Assembly: GCA_016712045.1 (NCBI GenBank)
Contig: JADJRV010000021.1
Coordinates: forward strand, 1 to 64,000
DNA: 64,000 nt
Origin: Chloracidobacterium sp.
GTDB lineage: Bacteria > Acidobacteriota > Blastocatellia > Pyrinomonadales > Pyrinomonadaceae
Direction of reading: 5' to 3'
The stretch's first letter is position 1. Each line of letters opens with the position of its first letter. Positions 46,546 through 56,177 of the stretch are shown here, one piece after another. Both the position numbers and the translations under genes were made by a program. The notes under the pieces are model-generated. The model saw only the letters and a list, made by a program, of their open reading frames with translations, had not been told where the DNA came from and ran no database searches.

Positions 46546-46971
46546 GTGAAAAGATATTATTCATCCACCGTTTCTGTCCAAAACTTGGCAGTATGCGTCC
46601 TTATCTTGGCGGCGGCCAATCTCGCGTGTATGGGATTTAAAAAGCCATGGCGCGATTATTCGCCAAAACCATTTTCGTCTGCCGAGTGGCTCGCCGGTGA
46701 CAAGATCGAACGCGGGCGTATGATGCGGGATATGTTTCGCAATCCGAAAATGGATATTCGTAGCCGCGACGCGGCGATCAAAACGCTTGGCGAACCCGAC
46801 ATCAAGAAAACGATCGAAAACAAAGAGGTCTGGTTTTACCGCATCGATTTCGGCATCCCGGACGCGATGGATCTGACCGCGATATCATTCGACGAAAAAG
46901 GCCGCGGCTCAAGCGGCTACGCTCACGGCGGCACAATGTCGATGGGCGAGAAAGAGAGCGATTTGAAGTAA
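46546..46971 (+). CDS. Small lipoprotein
   Basis: 141 residues. GTG 46546 follows an AAGGAG box by nine bases. The signal LAVCVLILAAANLAC ends in a lipobox, so it is an acylated envelope protein. The body (residues 35-140) contains a helix RGRMMRDMFRNPKMDIRSRD and LGEPDIKKTIENKEVWFYRI. This helix-then-LG-P pattern with a Tyr/Arg strand recalls BamE/SmpA-like domains. That resemblance is weak, so I leave the function open. Last gene of the secreted-protein cluster. Confidence 0.6.
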   Translation: MKRYYSSTVSVQNLAVCVLILAAANLACMGFKKPWRDYSPKPFSSAEWLAGDKIERGRMMRDMFRNPKMDIRSRDAAIKTLGEPDIKKTIENKEVWFYRIDFGIPDAMDLTAISFDEKGRGSSGYAHGGTMSMGEKESDLK

Positions 46972-46982
46972 TACAATTGTAT
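46971..46982. promoter_or_regulatory. Palindrome upstream of the toxin-antitoxin pair
   Basis: Perfect 12-bp palindrome ATACAATTGTAT overlapping the previous stop region, 22 bases upstream of brnT. Toxin-antitoxin promoters are usually autoregulated by the antitoxin at such sites; assigned from position only. Confidence 0.35.
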
Positions 46983-47004
46983 AGACAAATATATTACATT
47001 TAGT

Positions 47005-47316
47005 ATGATCGAAAATGTCGAGGGCTTTGACTGGGACGCGGGCAATGTCGGCAAGTGTGAAAAGCATGGAGTTGCCATTGCAGAAATCGAAGACGTGTTT
47101 TCCCGCCCGCTACATATTCTCGGTGACCGCCAGCATTCGGACATCGAAGATCGTTTCATCGCCGTAGGAAAAACGGCCGAGGGCCGAGGGGTCTTTATTG
47201 GATTTACATTTCGGCGCGGAAAGACAGGATTTTTGATCCGCCCCATCACGGCTCGCTTTATGCACAAACGCGAGGTTGAGAAGTATGAAAAAGCAATTGC
47301 CAAAACTAAAGAGTGA
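47005..47316 (+). CDS. brnT: BrnT-family toxin
   Basis: 103 residues. The BrnT pattern is clear: VEGFDWDAGNVGKCEKHGV, EIEDVFSRPL, GDRQHSDIEDRFIAVGKTAE, GVFIGFTFRRGK and IRPITARFMHKREVEKYEK. BrnT folds like RelE-type ribonucleases and slows translation. It has one additional feature, an Arg/Lys-rich end. It overlaps the antitoxin gene by 32 bases, which is normal for this module. Confidence 0.88.
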   Translation: MIENVEGFDWDAGNVGKCEKHGVAIAEIEDVFSRPLHILGDRQHSDIEDRFIAVGKTAEGRGVFIGFTFRRGKTGFLIRPITARFMHKREVEKYEKAIAKTKE

Positions 47317-47533
47317 CGAGGAACTCGAGAAATTTCTCGAGAACGATCTTAGTGCCTACATAACGGCCGAGAATTTTACGGCCATGTCATTTGAATTTGA
47401 GCCAAAAGAAAAGGTCGTTAATCTGAGGATGTCGGCAGGCCTTCTCGACCGGATAAAGCGTGCTGCGCTACAAAAGAAGATGCCCTATCAAAAGTTTATT
47501 CGCCAATCACTCGAGATGGCCGTTAAAAAATGA
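47285..47533 (+). CDS. CopG/BrnA-type antitoxin
   Basis: 82 residues. The N-terminal half (LPKLKSDEELEKFLENDLSA) wraps toxin in relatives. FEFEPKEKVVNLRMSAGLLD and RIKRAALQKKMPYQKFIRQS form a ribbon-helix-helix DNA-binding domain of the CopG antitoxin group. Its ATG lies inside the brnT frame. It should neutralise BrnT and repress the shared promoter. BrnA proper is the usual partner; this one is closer in wording to the CopG antitoxin family. Confidence 0.85.
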   Translation: MKKQLPKLKSDEELEKFLENDLSAYITAENFTAMSFEFEPKEKVVNLRMSAGLLDRIKRAALQKKMPYQKFIRQSLEMAVKK

Positions 47534-47569
47534 TCGAGAAGACGCTAATGCAAGCGAGCAGTTTGTAAG

Positions 47570-48397
47570 TCATTTCTTTTTACCTAGATCGACTGCCCGT
47601 TTATAAGCCGAATATACTGCTTTTGACAGTACTGTTCGCAGGCTGCCTTTTTCCATCTGATAGATCGCCTCGGCGGAGGTGCCGCCGGGGGATGTGACCA
47701 TGTTGCGGAGTTCGGCGGGGTGCTTGTGCGATTCCATCGCAAATTTGACCGAGCCGAGCATCGTTTCCTGAACCAGCTCTTTTGCCATGTCGCGGGAAAA
47801 ACCGAGGTGTACGCCTGCGTCGGTCAGAGCTTCCATCACCATAAATATATAGGTCGGGCCGGTGGCTGAGAGCGAGGTTGCCATGTCGATCATGTTTTCG
47901 GTCTCGACGAACAGCTCTTTGCCGAGAGCGGACAGCATTTCGCGGACGTGCCCGCGTTCTGCTTCTTCGACAGCTTCGGTACAAGTCCAAGCCGTGATAC
48001 CGGCACCGATCTGCGAGGGAGTATTTGGCATTGCACGGACGATCTTTGCGGTGCCGAGTTCGCCCGCAAGCTTTTCAATCGTGGCTCCGGCGACGATCGA
48101 AATGACCATTTGTCCGGGATTGAGACGTCCACCCAAATCACTGACCACATGCCCGAGTCGCTGAGGCTTTACGCATATCACGACGATGGAATTGTCTTGG
48201 ATCGCCCCGGCATTTTCACCGACAACCGCGATGCCGTGACGCTCGCTAAGCTCCGTTCTGCGCGACTCGCGCGGATGGCTCGCGGTAATCTGCGATGCCT
48301 CGACGATCCCTTGCCGCAAAAGCCCGGCGATCATCGATTCGCCCATCACGCCGCATCCGACAAAGCTCAAATGCAGATCTTTTAGTTCGTTAGCCAT
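47570..48397 (-). CDS. proC: Pyrroline-5-carboxylate reductase
   Basis: Final step of proline biosynthesis: NADPH reduction of pyrroline-5-carboxylate. 275 residues. The nucleotide site LSFVGCGVMGESMIAGLL, VVICVKPQRLGHVVSDL and VRAMPNTPSQIGAGITAW are present. The C-terminal signature is PAELRNMVTSPGGTSAEAIY. The frame is intact. No proA/proB is near. It is convergent with the toxin-antitoxin pair and divergent from tyrS. Confidence 0.94.
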   Translation of the reverse strand: MANELKDLHLSFVGCGVMGESMIAGLLRQGIVEASQITASHPRESRRTELSERHGIAVVGENAGAIQDNSIVVICVKPQRLGHVVSDLGGRLNPGQMVISIVAGATIEKLAGELGTAKIVRAMPNTPSQIGAGITAWTCTEAVEEAERGHVREMLSALGKELFVETENMIDMATSLSATGPTYIFMVMEALTDAGVHLGFSRDMAKELVQETMLGSVKFAMESHKHPAELRNMVTSPGGTSAEAIYQMEKGSLRTVLSKAVYSAYKRAVDLGKKK

Positions 48398-48466
48398 AAA
48401 TATCCCGTTTGTTAAATAATACCCGTTAAGGCAAAATGACAGTTTAGAAAGTTGATTTAATCACCA

Positions 48467-49672
48467 ATGACCATCGACGAACAACTCGAATTTCTCAAAA
48501 AAGGCACGGTCGATCTGATCCGTGAAGAAGACCTGCGCAAAAAGCTGGAGCGGTCCGCCAAAACCGGCAAGCCTCTGCGTGTAAAGCTGGGCCTCGATCC
48601 GACCGCTCCGGATATTCATCTCGGCCACACGGTCGTAATCCGCAAATTAAAAGCGTTTCAGGATCTCGGGCATACGGTAATTTTTCTGATCGGCGATTTT
48701 ACCGGAACGATCGGCGACCCGTCGGGTAAAAATGTTACTCGACCGCCGCTGTCTCGCGAAGAGATCGACGCAAACGCCGAAACGTATAAGCGGCAGATGT
48801 TTAAGATTCTCGACCCGGAAAAGACCGAGCTGCGTTTTAACGGCGAGTGGATGGACAAATTCACCGCCTCTGATTTCATAAAGCTCTGCGCCAAAACCAC
48901 CGTCAAACAGATCCTCGAACGCGACGATTTTACCAAGCGAATGGCCGACGAAAAGCCGATATCGCTGCACGAGCTGCTCTATCCGTTGGTGCAGGGATAC
49001 GATTCGGTAGCTCTAAACGCCGACGTAGAGCTTGGCGGGACGGATCAAAAGTTTAACCTCCTGATGGGTCGCAATCTGCAGCGTGAATACGACCAAGAAC
49101 CACAGGTCATTATCACCACGCCGCTCATCGAGGGCCTCGACGGCGTGCAGAAAATGTCGAAATCGCTCAATAATTATATTGGCATAACCGAGCCCGCAGG
49201 TGAGATGTTTGGCAAGATAATGTCGATCTCGGACGAGTTGATGTGGAAATATTATGAGCTGCTGACTGACCTGTCGGTGTCCGAAATTTCAAATTTGAGA
49301 TCTCAAATGGACGCGGGAGAGAATCCACGAAACCTAAAGGTAAATCTTGCCAAGCTGATAATCGCGGACTTTCACTCCAAAGATGAAGCGACCGCGGCTG
49401 AGGAAGAGTTCGTCAAACGCTTTGTCCAAAAAGAAATTCCTGACGAGATCGACGAAAAACAGATCACGGGCGGGACGTACAACCTTGCACAAGTTCTCGC
49501 CGATACGGGCCTTGCGGCATCCAAAGGCGAAGCCCGTCGTTTGATCGAGCAAGGCGGCGTCAAGGTCAACGGTGAAAAGGCCGCCGCCGCGAATGCAGAC
49601 ATCGTCATCGGCCCCGACGGCGTCCTGTTCCAAGTCGGCAAGCGTAAGTTCCTGAAATTAAAATCTTTGTAA
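48467..49672 (+). CDS. tyrS: Tyrosyl-tRNA synthetase
   Basis: 401 residues, class Ic synthetase that charges tRNA-Tyr. HIGH motif as HLGH at residues 51-54 in [30 protein letters not shown] is the tyrosine site, KMSKS at 229-233. The C-terminal S4 domain is [20 protein letters not shown]. The length and the [10 protein letters not shown] wording fit the TyrZ-like branch. The frame is intact. The start is ATG 48467. A leader with a T-box was not seen. Confidence 0.95.
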   Translation: MTIDEQLEFLKKGTVDLIREEDLRKKLERSAKTGKPLRVKLGLDPTAPDIHLGHTVVIRKLKAFQDLGHTVIFLIGDFTGTIGDPSGKNVTRPPLSREEIDANAETYKRQMFKILDPEKTELRFNGEWMDKFTASDFIKLCAKTTVKQILERDDFTKRMADEKPISLHELLYPLVQGYDSVALNADVELGGTDQKFNLLMGRNLQREYDQEPQVIITTPLIEGLDGVQKMSKSLNNYIGITEPAGEMFGKIMSISDELMWKYYELLTDLSVSEISNLRSQMDAGENPRNLKVNLAKLIIADFHSKDEATAAEEEFVKRFVQKEIPDEIDEKQITGGTYNLAQVLADTGLAASKGEARRLIEQGGVKVNGEKAAAANADIVIGPDGVLFQVGKRKFLKLKSL

Positions 49673-49708
49673 TCTCCCGGCAACAAGATATACTCGACCT
49701 ATCAACAG

Positions 49709-50572
49709 ATGAGAGAAACCGCCACAAAACGGACAAAACTCGCTGACCGCATTAATGCGATCGTAAGCGCCGAAAAGCCGTTTCGCAAGATGGCGGGCGA
49801 CTGGTCTAAAAAGGCAAAGAGCGCGATGGACGAGGCCAACAGCCTCTCGCTCGAGCGTGTAGAGATTCGGATCAAGCGCCTGCCGCCAAAGCTCGACGGG
49901 TTTAAGATCATCCAGCTTTCCGACACGCATCACAGCCCCTTTACGAGCCTCGAACACATCGAACGCGCCATTAAGATCGCCAACCGTCTGCGGCCGGATA
50001 TGTTTTTGCTCACGGGCGATTATGTCTCGCACGACCGCGAATACATCGCGCCGGTTGCCGCTGCACTCGGCAGGCTCAAATCGCGTTACGGCACCTACGC
50101 CTGTCTAGGTAATCACGATCATTGGACCGACGCGGATCTGGTTACCAAGCTGTTTCGCGGAGAGGGCATTAACGTTCTTGTAAACCAAGGGTTTCGTTTT
50201 GAGACGCGTCGCGGTTCGTTTTGGATCGCCGGTGTCGATGATCACATGGTCGGTAAAACTGATGTCCCGGCGTCGCTGCGGGGTTCATTTCCCGACGAAA
50301 TGAAACTGCTCCTCGCCCACAACCCGATCATCTTTCGCGAAGCTGCCCGTTACGGCGTCGATCTGACATTGAGTGGCCACACGCATGGCGGACAGATCAA
50401 ACTCCGCGACGATGAAAAACGCATCCTTCCCCAGCGAAAGCTCAAGGCCGGACTGCACACGCGGCGAAGCTCCCAAGTTTACATCACTCGCGGAATAGGC
50501 ACTGTCGTTGTCCCTATGCGTTACCAATGCCCGCCCGAGATCTCACTGTTGGAGTTGCGAACAGCCGAATGA
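49709..50572 (+). CDS. Metallophosphoesterase (YaeI/LpxG-like)
   Basis: 287 residues. Metal-binding motifs in order: DTHHSP (D-x-H), LLTGDYVSHD (GDY), CLGNHDHW (GNHD), LLAHNP, and SGHTHGGQIKL (GHxHGGQ). A basic N-terminal 60 residues precede the fold without a clear membrane helix. The group includes YaeI and UDP-diacylglucosamine pyrophosphatases (LpxG), so a role in lipid A precursor hydrolysis is possible. Adjacent pgsA makes a lipid role attractive, but it is not proven. Its stop overlaps the pgsA start in ATGA. Confidence 0.82.
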   Translation: MRETATKRTKLADRINAIVSAEKPFRKMAGDWSKKAKSAMDEANSLSLERVEIRIKRLPPKLDGFKIIQLSDTHHSPFTSLEHIERAIKIANRLRPDMFLLTGDYVSHDREYIAPVAAALGRLKSRYGTYACLGNHDHWTDADLVTKLFRGEGINVLVNQGFRFETRRGSFWIAGVDDHMVGKTDVPASLRGSFPDEMKLLLAHNPIIFREAARYGVDLTLSGHTHGGQIKLRDDEKRILPQRKLKAGLHTRRSSQVYITRGIGTVVVPMRYQCPPEISLLELRTAE

Positions 50573-51183
50573 GCGAACCCATCGTTTCCACAAAAATAAT
50601 CACGATCCCAAATCTGCTGACGTTTCTGCGGATGGCGTTGATACCAGTTTTTGCGATGCTGCTCGTCTATAATCGCGAAGGCTGGGCCCTCGTAGTATTT
50701 ACGATCGCCGGTGTGTCTGACGGGGTTGACGGGTTTGTCGCACGGCATTTCAAACAGGAATCTGAGCTCGGCACGATCATCGACCCGATCGCCGACAAAT
50801 TGCTGATGACGACTGCCTTTATCATGTTGACGCTTTCGAGCGTCGTCGGCACACCGCGGCATCTGCCCGTTCCTTTTTGGGTCACCGCAACCGTCATCGG
50901 CCGCGATATAGCGATCATAGCCGTTGCCGGAGCGATAAATGTAATGACTGGCTTTCGCGGCTTTAAGCCCTCTTGGCTGGGCAAAGCAAGCACATTTGTT
51001 CAGGTCGTCGGCGTGATCCTGATACTTATTGCCGCAGTTTTCCCTGAGCTCCGCGGCTTTTATTTGCCTACGGTGTACACCACGGTTGTTGCTTTTGCCG
51101 TATTCTCAGGTGGGCATTACATCTTTCATGTCGCCAAACTCATGCGCGACGCCGATGCCGGATCACCTCCTGATCAGGCGTAA
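50569..51183 (+). CDS. pgsA: CDP-diacylglycerol-glycerol-3-phosphate 3-phosphatidyltransferase
   Basis: 204 residues. Makes phosphatidylglycerol phosphate from CDP-diacylglycerol in the inner membrane. The CDP-alcohol phosphotransferase motif D-G-x2-D-G-x2-A-R-x8-G-x3-D-x3-D is present as SDGVDGFVARHF and GTIIDPIADK. About five membrane helices flank it. The PgsA call over other CDP-alcohol transferases rests on ITIPNLLTFLRMALIPVF. The start ATG 50569 overlaps the upstream stop by four bases, so the two genes are translated together. Confidence 0.88.
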   Translation: MSEPIVSTKIITIPNLLTFLRMALIPVFAMLLVYNREGWALVVFTIAGVSDGVDGFVARHFKQESELGTIIDPIADKLLMTTAFIMLTLSSVVGTPRHLPVPFWVTATVIGRDIAIIAVAGAINVMTGFRGFKPSWLGKASTFVQVVGVILILIAAVFPELRGFYLPTVYTTVVAFAVFSGGHYIFHVAKLMRDADAGSPPDQA

Positions 51184-51222
51184 TTTTCCCCGCCCCCAAA
51201 TAGCGAAAAATTAAGCGGCTCC

Positions 51223-51238
51223 GTGCGAAAATTCGCAC
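51223..51238. repeat. Perfect 16-bp palindrome
   Basis: GTGCGAA-AA-TTCGCAC in the 252-base gap between pgsA and the gene at 51436, 40 bases after the pgsA stop. It may be a weak terminator or a protein site; there is no T run. The rest of the gap shows nothing coding. Confidence 0.4.
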
Positions 51239-51435
51239 AACAATGTTAAACCAGCCTAAGTTCCTCCCTGATTGCTAAGCAAAATCGCACGTTTTATGTG
51301 GAACAACGATTGCACTGGCGAAAGTAGCCATTTTGACAACGACTTAATTCACTTCAGCATGCACCGTCGTTTATTTGGCCTCCCCCGCAATGTTGTTTGA
51401 TGACGGCCGCATGCACATATCACTAGGAGGCTCTG

Positions 51436-52290
51436 ATGGGTTCAAAGATCAAAAATATCAAGCTAGGCGTACTGACGCTTTTCACGATAGGATTCGCGGT
51501 CGTATTTGCAAATTCGACATTGTTTCAGGCCGAGGCCTCGATAAACGGAGCTCCGTCTGCCCATACCGGTGCTCCCGGAGAATCGACATGTACGGTATGC
51601 CATAATGCAGGCACTAATACGGGTGTGTTTAATGTCGTCGCCCCATCAGGGTATGTACCGGGCCAAACATATACGATCCAGGTCCAGCACACTACAAACG
51701 ATACATCGCGCGCGGCTTGGGGATTTGAACTGATCCCCTTGACGAGCGCCAATGCAATGGCGGGTACGGTCGCAAATCTTAACACAAATACTCGCGTAAG
51801 GGTGTCAGGTGCAAAGAGCTATGTAACCCATACGACCGCCGGCACATTTGCCGGACAGACTTTATCGGCCAACTGGTCGTTTAGGTGGACGGCTCCGGCG
51901 ACGAATATCGGAAACGTGACATTTTACGCTACCGGGCTTCAGGCTGACAATGACGGTAACGACGGCCCTGGCGATCAGACCTACGTCAAATCAGTTGTCA
52001 TTCCACCCATTACGACGGCCTCGCTCGTTGAGATTTCCGGCAGGGTGTTGACGCCCGAGGGCCGCGGCCTGACAAACGCCAGGGTAACGATCACAGGTCC
52101 CAACGGAGTTCGGCTAACTACGCTTACAACGAGATTTGGTTCGTTTAGACTGGTCGATGTCGAGGTAGGGGCTTCCTACGTCATTGACGTTTCCTCGAGG
52201 CGTTATCACTTTGACTCCAGGGTTGTACAAGTGATGGACAATATGACCGATATTGATTTCATCGGTCAGTATTGGAACGTTAGGCAATAA
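51436..52290 (+). CDS. Choice-of-anchor V protein with CXXCH motif and C-terminal regulatory-like domain
   Basis: 284 residues, signal peptide ending FQAEAS. Residues 30-190 match the choice-of-anchor V/Reeler-like domain: APGESTCTVCHNAG, VPGQTYTIQVQHT, WGFELIPLTSANA, RWTAPATNIGNVTFYATGLQ and ADNDGNDGPGDQTYV. The CTVCH is a heme c-binding motif, so one covalently bound heme is possible. Residues 200-284 form a carboxypeptidase-regulatory-like domain (ISGRVLTPEGRGLTNARVTI) ending RRYHFDSR. The same C-terminal domain occurs in 53465-56156. AGGAGG box present. Function unknown. Confidence 0.78.
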   Translation: MGSKIKNIKLGVLTLFTIGFAVVFANSTLFQAEASINGAPSAHTGAPGESTCTVCHNAGTNTGVFNVVAPSGYVPGQTYTIQVQHTTNDTSRAAWGFELIPLTSANAMAGTVANLNTNTRVRVSGAKSYVTHTTAGTFAGQTLSANWSFRWTAPATNIGNVTFYATGLQADNDGNDGPGDQTYVKSVVIPPITTASLVEISGRVLTPEGRGLTNARVTITGPNGVRLTTLTTRFGSFRLVDVEVGASYVIDVSSRRYHFDSRVVQVMDNMTDIDFIGQYWNVRQ

Positions 52291-52305
52291 ACATTAACCA
52301 TTGGT

Positions 52306-52335
52306 AGAAAAGGCGACCCTTGGGTCGCCTTTTCT
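52306..52335. terminator. Bidirectional intrinsic terminator
   Basis: Perfect 14-bp stem (52306-52319 with 52322-52335) with a two-base spacer and T/A runs both ways, between the convergent genes ending at 52290 and 52342. Confidence 0.92.
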
Positions 52336-52341
52336 TTAAAA

Positions 52342-53280
52342 TTAGAATTTGCTGGGGTCCGGCAGCGGTGTAGTGTTTTTGTAGGTAATAAACTCAGCAA
52401 TACCTTCGCTCGTGCCCCTGCGAAACTTATATACTTGGTCCAGACGGGCTTTCCATGTGCCGTAATTGGGGTTTTTTGTGGCCTCGGCACGTTTGCAGGT
52501 TCTGGCGTATGCGTCGAGCATCATGTCGATCGCTTCGTTGATCCTAGCCTGTACTTTTTTTGCTTCGTCATCGGTTATCGTTTTCGCGGCAGTTTTCGCT
52601 TTGAGGTCTGTCGATAGTTTGGCGTATATATCCTCGTAGTAAGCCGCTATCAGATAGTAGGCAAGGGCGTCATTTTTGATCTGTGAGTCGATCTGGGTTG
52701 CCTTATAGATCTTTCCGGCGGCGGCCGCAGGTTCTTTGTCCATCGACAAGCTGCCGTCAATAAAGTACGTATACGCCGTTGCATCGTTTTTATCGAGAAA
52801 CGGCGCGAATGATTTCGGAGTCGTTCCCGCTTCGAGCAATTGAACACTCTTTCGCGAATATGCGATCGCGTCATTTGCGTATGCAGCTCCTTCGGGTGTC
52901 GCCGATGTTGCATAACCTGCGTACGCCAGGTTCATCAGTACATCAAGATTGTCAGGCTGTTCGGCCAGTATCTCTTTACCGAGTGCAAAACCATCGTTGT
53001 AGTTCTTAGCGTCGAGCTGCACATAAAACTGCTTTTGGCGATAGGCGTCAACGTACGCCCGCACTTTAGCAGTATTGGTGTCCGTATCCTTGCCAAACCT
53101 TGCCAAATAGCTTTTCCCAACCTCATACGCCTTAGCGGTATCCTCGGGCTTTTTAGTGTTTGACAGCGTAGCGATCTCTTTCAATAGATCTTCTTTTGAC
53201 GGCTGCTTTTGAGCATTGGCGCTCGAGATAAACAAAACCGCAGCCAGCATAATGACGACGGCCGAAAACGTTCTTTTCAT
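52342..53280 (-). CDS. Secreted TPR-like helical protein
   Basis: 312 residues, signal peptide VIMLAAVLFISSANAQ. The mature part is almost wholly helical, with TPR-like pairs: YEVGKSYLARFGKDT, GFALGKEILAEQPDNLDVLM and NLAYAGYATSATPEGAAYAN. A long Lys/Ala-rich helix occurs near residues 225-260. No catalytic motif is seen. A periplasmic scaffold is likely. Uninterrupted frame. Confidence 0.68.
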   Translation of the reverse strand: MKRTFSAVVIMLAAVLFISSANAQKQPSKEDLLKEIATLSNTKKPEDTAKAYEVGKSYLARFGKDTDTNTAKVRAYVDAYRQKQFYVQLDAKNYNDGFALGKEILAEQPDNLDVLMNLAYAGYATSATPEGAAYANDAIAYSRKSVQLLEAGTTPKSFAPFLDKNDATAYTYFIDGSLSMDKEPAAAAGKIYKATQIDSQIKNDALAYYLIAAYYEDIYAKLSTDLKAKTAAKTITDDEAKKVQARINEAIDMMLDAYARTCKRAEATKNPNYGTWKARLDQVYKFRRGTSEGIAEFITYKNTTPLPDPSKF

Positions 53281-53464
53281 TGTAATGATAATTTCCTTAA
53301 CAAACTTGGATTTTCGAATAACGTAAATATATCAGAGCAGAATTTGTAGCCTCAAATGACAGATGCAGTTAATTCGTGGTTGGCTGTCTTGACGCTTTAG
53401 TTCGGTAGTCGTCAGGAGACTTTTTGTAGCGTGAAAGAAATAATAGTATTATCATCAATCTCAT

Positions 53465-56156
53465 ATGTCGGGTTCATTTTTCCCAAAGAGAGTGGTTAGT
53501 GTGCTGTTCGGTTGCCTTCTGATTACAGTGCAGATCTTTGTCGCAGGAAACGACGAGATGCCAGGACAAACCGTCCTCCAGTCTTCATTGTTAAGGGAAA
53601 AAGGGAAGAAAGATTATGTCAGTGGGCCTTTTGCAAGTGCTTTTATTGAAAAGATCCGCGTTCAAGCTCCTGACGGCAAACGTGACGATCACTTCGGAAG
53701 TGGGGTCGCGATATCCGGAGATACAGCTGTTGCCGGAACTCCCAGAGCAGACTTTAATCTTGGTGTATCAGACAGGGGAGCCGTTTATGTGTACGCCAGA
53801 ATGGGCTCGAGTTGGGCGTTTGAGCAGAAATTAGAGGCTCCTGACCAAGCGAATCTTGATGAGTTTGGCGGTACGGTCGCGATAGACGGCGAAACGATCG
53901 TCGTAGCGGCCCGTTTGGATGATGTGGGAGCGAATGTTGATCAAGGTTCTGTTTATGTGTTTGTGAGGAGAAGTGCCGGATGGTATTTTCAACAAAAATT
54001 AGTCGCTTCAGATGGTGCCGCCGCTGATAACTTCGGGATAGACGTCGCTATTTCCGGTGAAACGATCGTCGTAGGTTCATATTGGAGCGAAGTTGGGCTG
54101 AACGGTAATCAGGGGGCTGCGTACGTTTTTCATCGCAAAGGAGAGATGTGGACACAGCAAGCTAGACTCACCGCAGACGACGGTACTGAGATCGGGCAAT
54201 TCGGCATCGATGTCGCGATAGATGGTGACACCGCCCTAATCGGTGCATTTGGCGAACCAAATAGCCTAGAGCATGGAGCCGCTTATTTTTTTGAAAGAGT
54301 TGGGAATCTATGGACCCAGCGTCAGAAAGTCCGCTCCACACCTGTTGAACAATTTGACCGTGAAAAATTTGGGATGGGCGTGGCATTGAGGAACGGTATT
54401 GCGGTGATTGGTGCCCCCGAGGAAACAATCCCTGACCACAGTAAGGAAGGTGTAGCTTATGTTTTTACTAAAATTGGGCCGACCTGGACGTTTCAATCAA
54501 AACTTACCGCAGGAGCCCCGGCCAGTTACGAACTATTTGGGAAAGATGTCGCAATCGATCATCAGCAGATAGTTGTCGGAGCTTGCGACACCAGCTTTGG
54601 TAATAATTTAGGTCAAGGGGCGGCCTATGTATTTGCTCGACAAGGACAAGGTTGGTATCAAAAAACGCAACTCGTAGCATCGGATGGGGATTCGAGATGT
54701 ATTTGGTGAGGATGTATCCATTTACAGCGGAACTGCTTTTATTGGAGCGGCAGTAAAGGACATCGGAACAAGCCCGGATCAGGGGGCAGCCTATTTATAT
54801 TACGATACCAACGCCCCGGATCTTCGGCTCGAGAGTGATACCGGGGTCAGCAATGCCGACGACATTACAAATTCTTCCAATCTTGCCTTTGAACTCCCCA
54901 ATATCACTATAGGGGCATGGGTCGAGTTGTTGCGAAACGGGGTCGCAGTCTCGTCCGGGATCGCCTCCGGCCCCACGATGACATTAGCAGATGTGAACCC
55001 GCCGAACGGTAATAGCCGATACTCGATCCGTCAAACGCTACCTGACCTGACTGCTATTGAAAGCTCGTCTACCATCGTTTCTGTACTTACGTCTCTACCT
55101 ACGGTGAGCATCGACCAATCTCCAAATCAGAGCGACTCTGCGTCGTCGTCACCTCTAAATTATCGAGTCCGCTTTAGTGTTCCGGTTAGCGGATTTAGCA
55201 CCCAGTCTATTTCATATGCAGGATCTACTGCCAATACTAGTGGGATAAGTGCTGCAATCACTGGTTCAGGATCCACATACAACGTAGCCGTGACCCCGGT
55301 ATTTCCCAATCAAGGTCTGCTTCGAGTGTCTGTTTTGACGGATTCTGCTCAGGATGAATTTGGCAATCTTGCCCAGGCATCGACGAGTATAGACAATGCG
55401 ATACTTTTCGACGGTGTTCGCGATGGTAGTTTTGAGTTGACCAATTCGGGCGGCGGTAATCCTTATTGGGGTTCAACCTCCCAACTTCGCGGAACTGCGC
55501 TATGCGGATTAGTAAGGTGCGGAATATCTCCTACATCCGCTCCTAGAAAAGGAGATGCCTGGGTACGTTTTGCTGGTTCCACTGGGGGGCCCGCGGAGCA
55601 AGCCAGTATTTCTCAGTCTGTAGCCTTACCCGCAGGGGGGGCTGCTGTCCTCGCCTATTACTTAAGAATGGGCTATGTAAACCCGCCGGGGGCAACCCTT
55701 CTCAATGTAAGGTTGGATGGAGTTTTAATTCAATCCATTTCGGAATCTTCAGTTGCGGATCTTGAATATGTAAAGAGAACCGTTGACCTTACTCCCTACG
55801 CAGACGGCGGGCAGCATTTACTTCGGTTTGAATTTAGCCAGCCTGGCGGAGCAACGCTTGATATATTCTCGATAGATGATGTATCTGTTTCCACCCCAAA
55901 TGTCACAGTTTCGGGACGGGTGACTAACGCTGAGGGACGAGGCGTAAGAAATGCAGTAGTTCGAATGACTGATAGCGGTGGCAATCTTAGGACTACCATT
56001 ACCGGGCCCTTTGGATCCTATGTTTTTAATAACGTACAAGCGCGCGATGATTTCCTCCTAATTCCATCGTCACGTCGCTATAATTTTGCTTCGCGATTAA
56101 TTAGTTCTACATCTGATTTAGCTGGAATCGACTTTGTAAGCACATCACAGAAGTAA
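53465..56156 (+). CDS. Secreted seven-bladed FG-GAP propeller with C-terminal regulatory-like domain (frameshifted)
   Basis: About 897 codons. The N-terminal part after a hydrophobic segment (VLFGCLLITVQIFVA) contains seven FG-GAP-type blades: HFGSGVAISGDTAVAG, EFGGTVAIDGETIVVA, NFGIDVAISGETIVVG, QFGIDVAIDGDTALIG, KFGMGVALRNGIAVIG, LFGKDVAIDHQQIVVG and VFGEDVSIYSGTAFIG. An indel near 54690 falls between blades six and seven, so this is one gene. Then come Ig-like strands (PTVSIDQSPNQ), a MAM/CBM-like domain (DGSFELTNSGGGNPYWGSTS), and a C-terminal domain (VSGRVTNAEGRGVRNAVVRM ending SSRRYNFASR). Probably surface-exposed adhesion or sugar binding. Confidence 0.78.
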
Positions 56157-56177
56157 TCATGGTCAAAACACTCTTAC

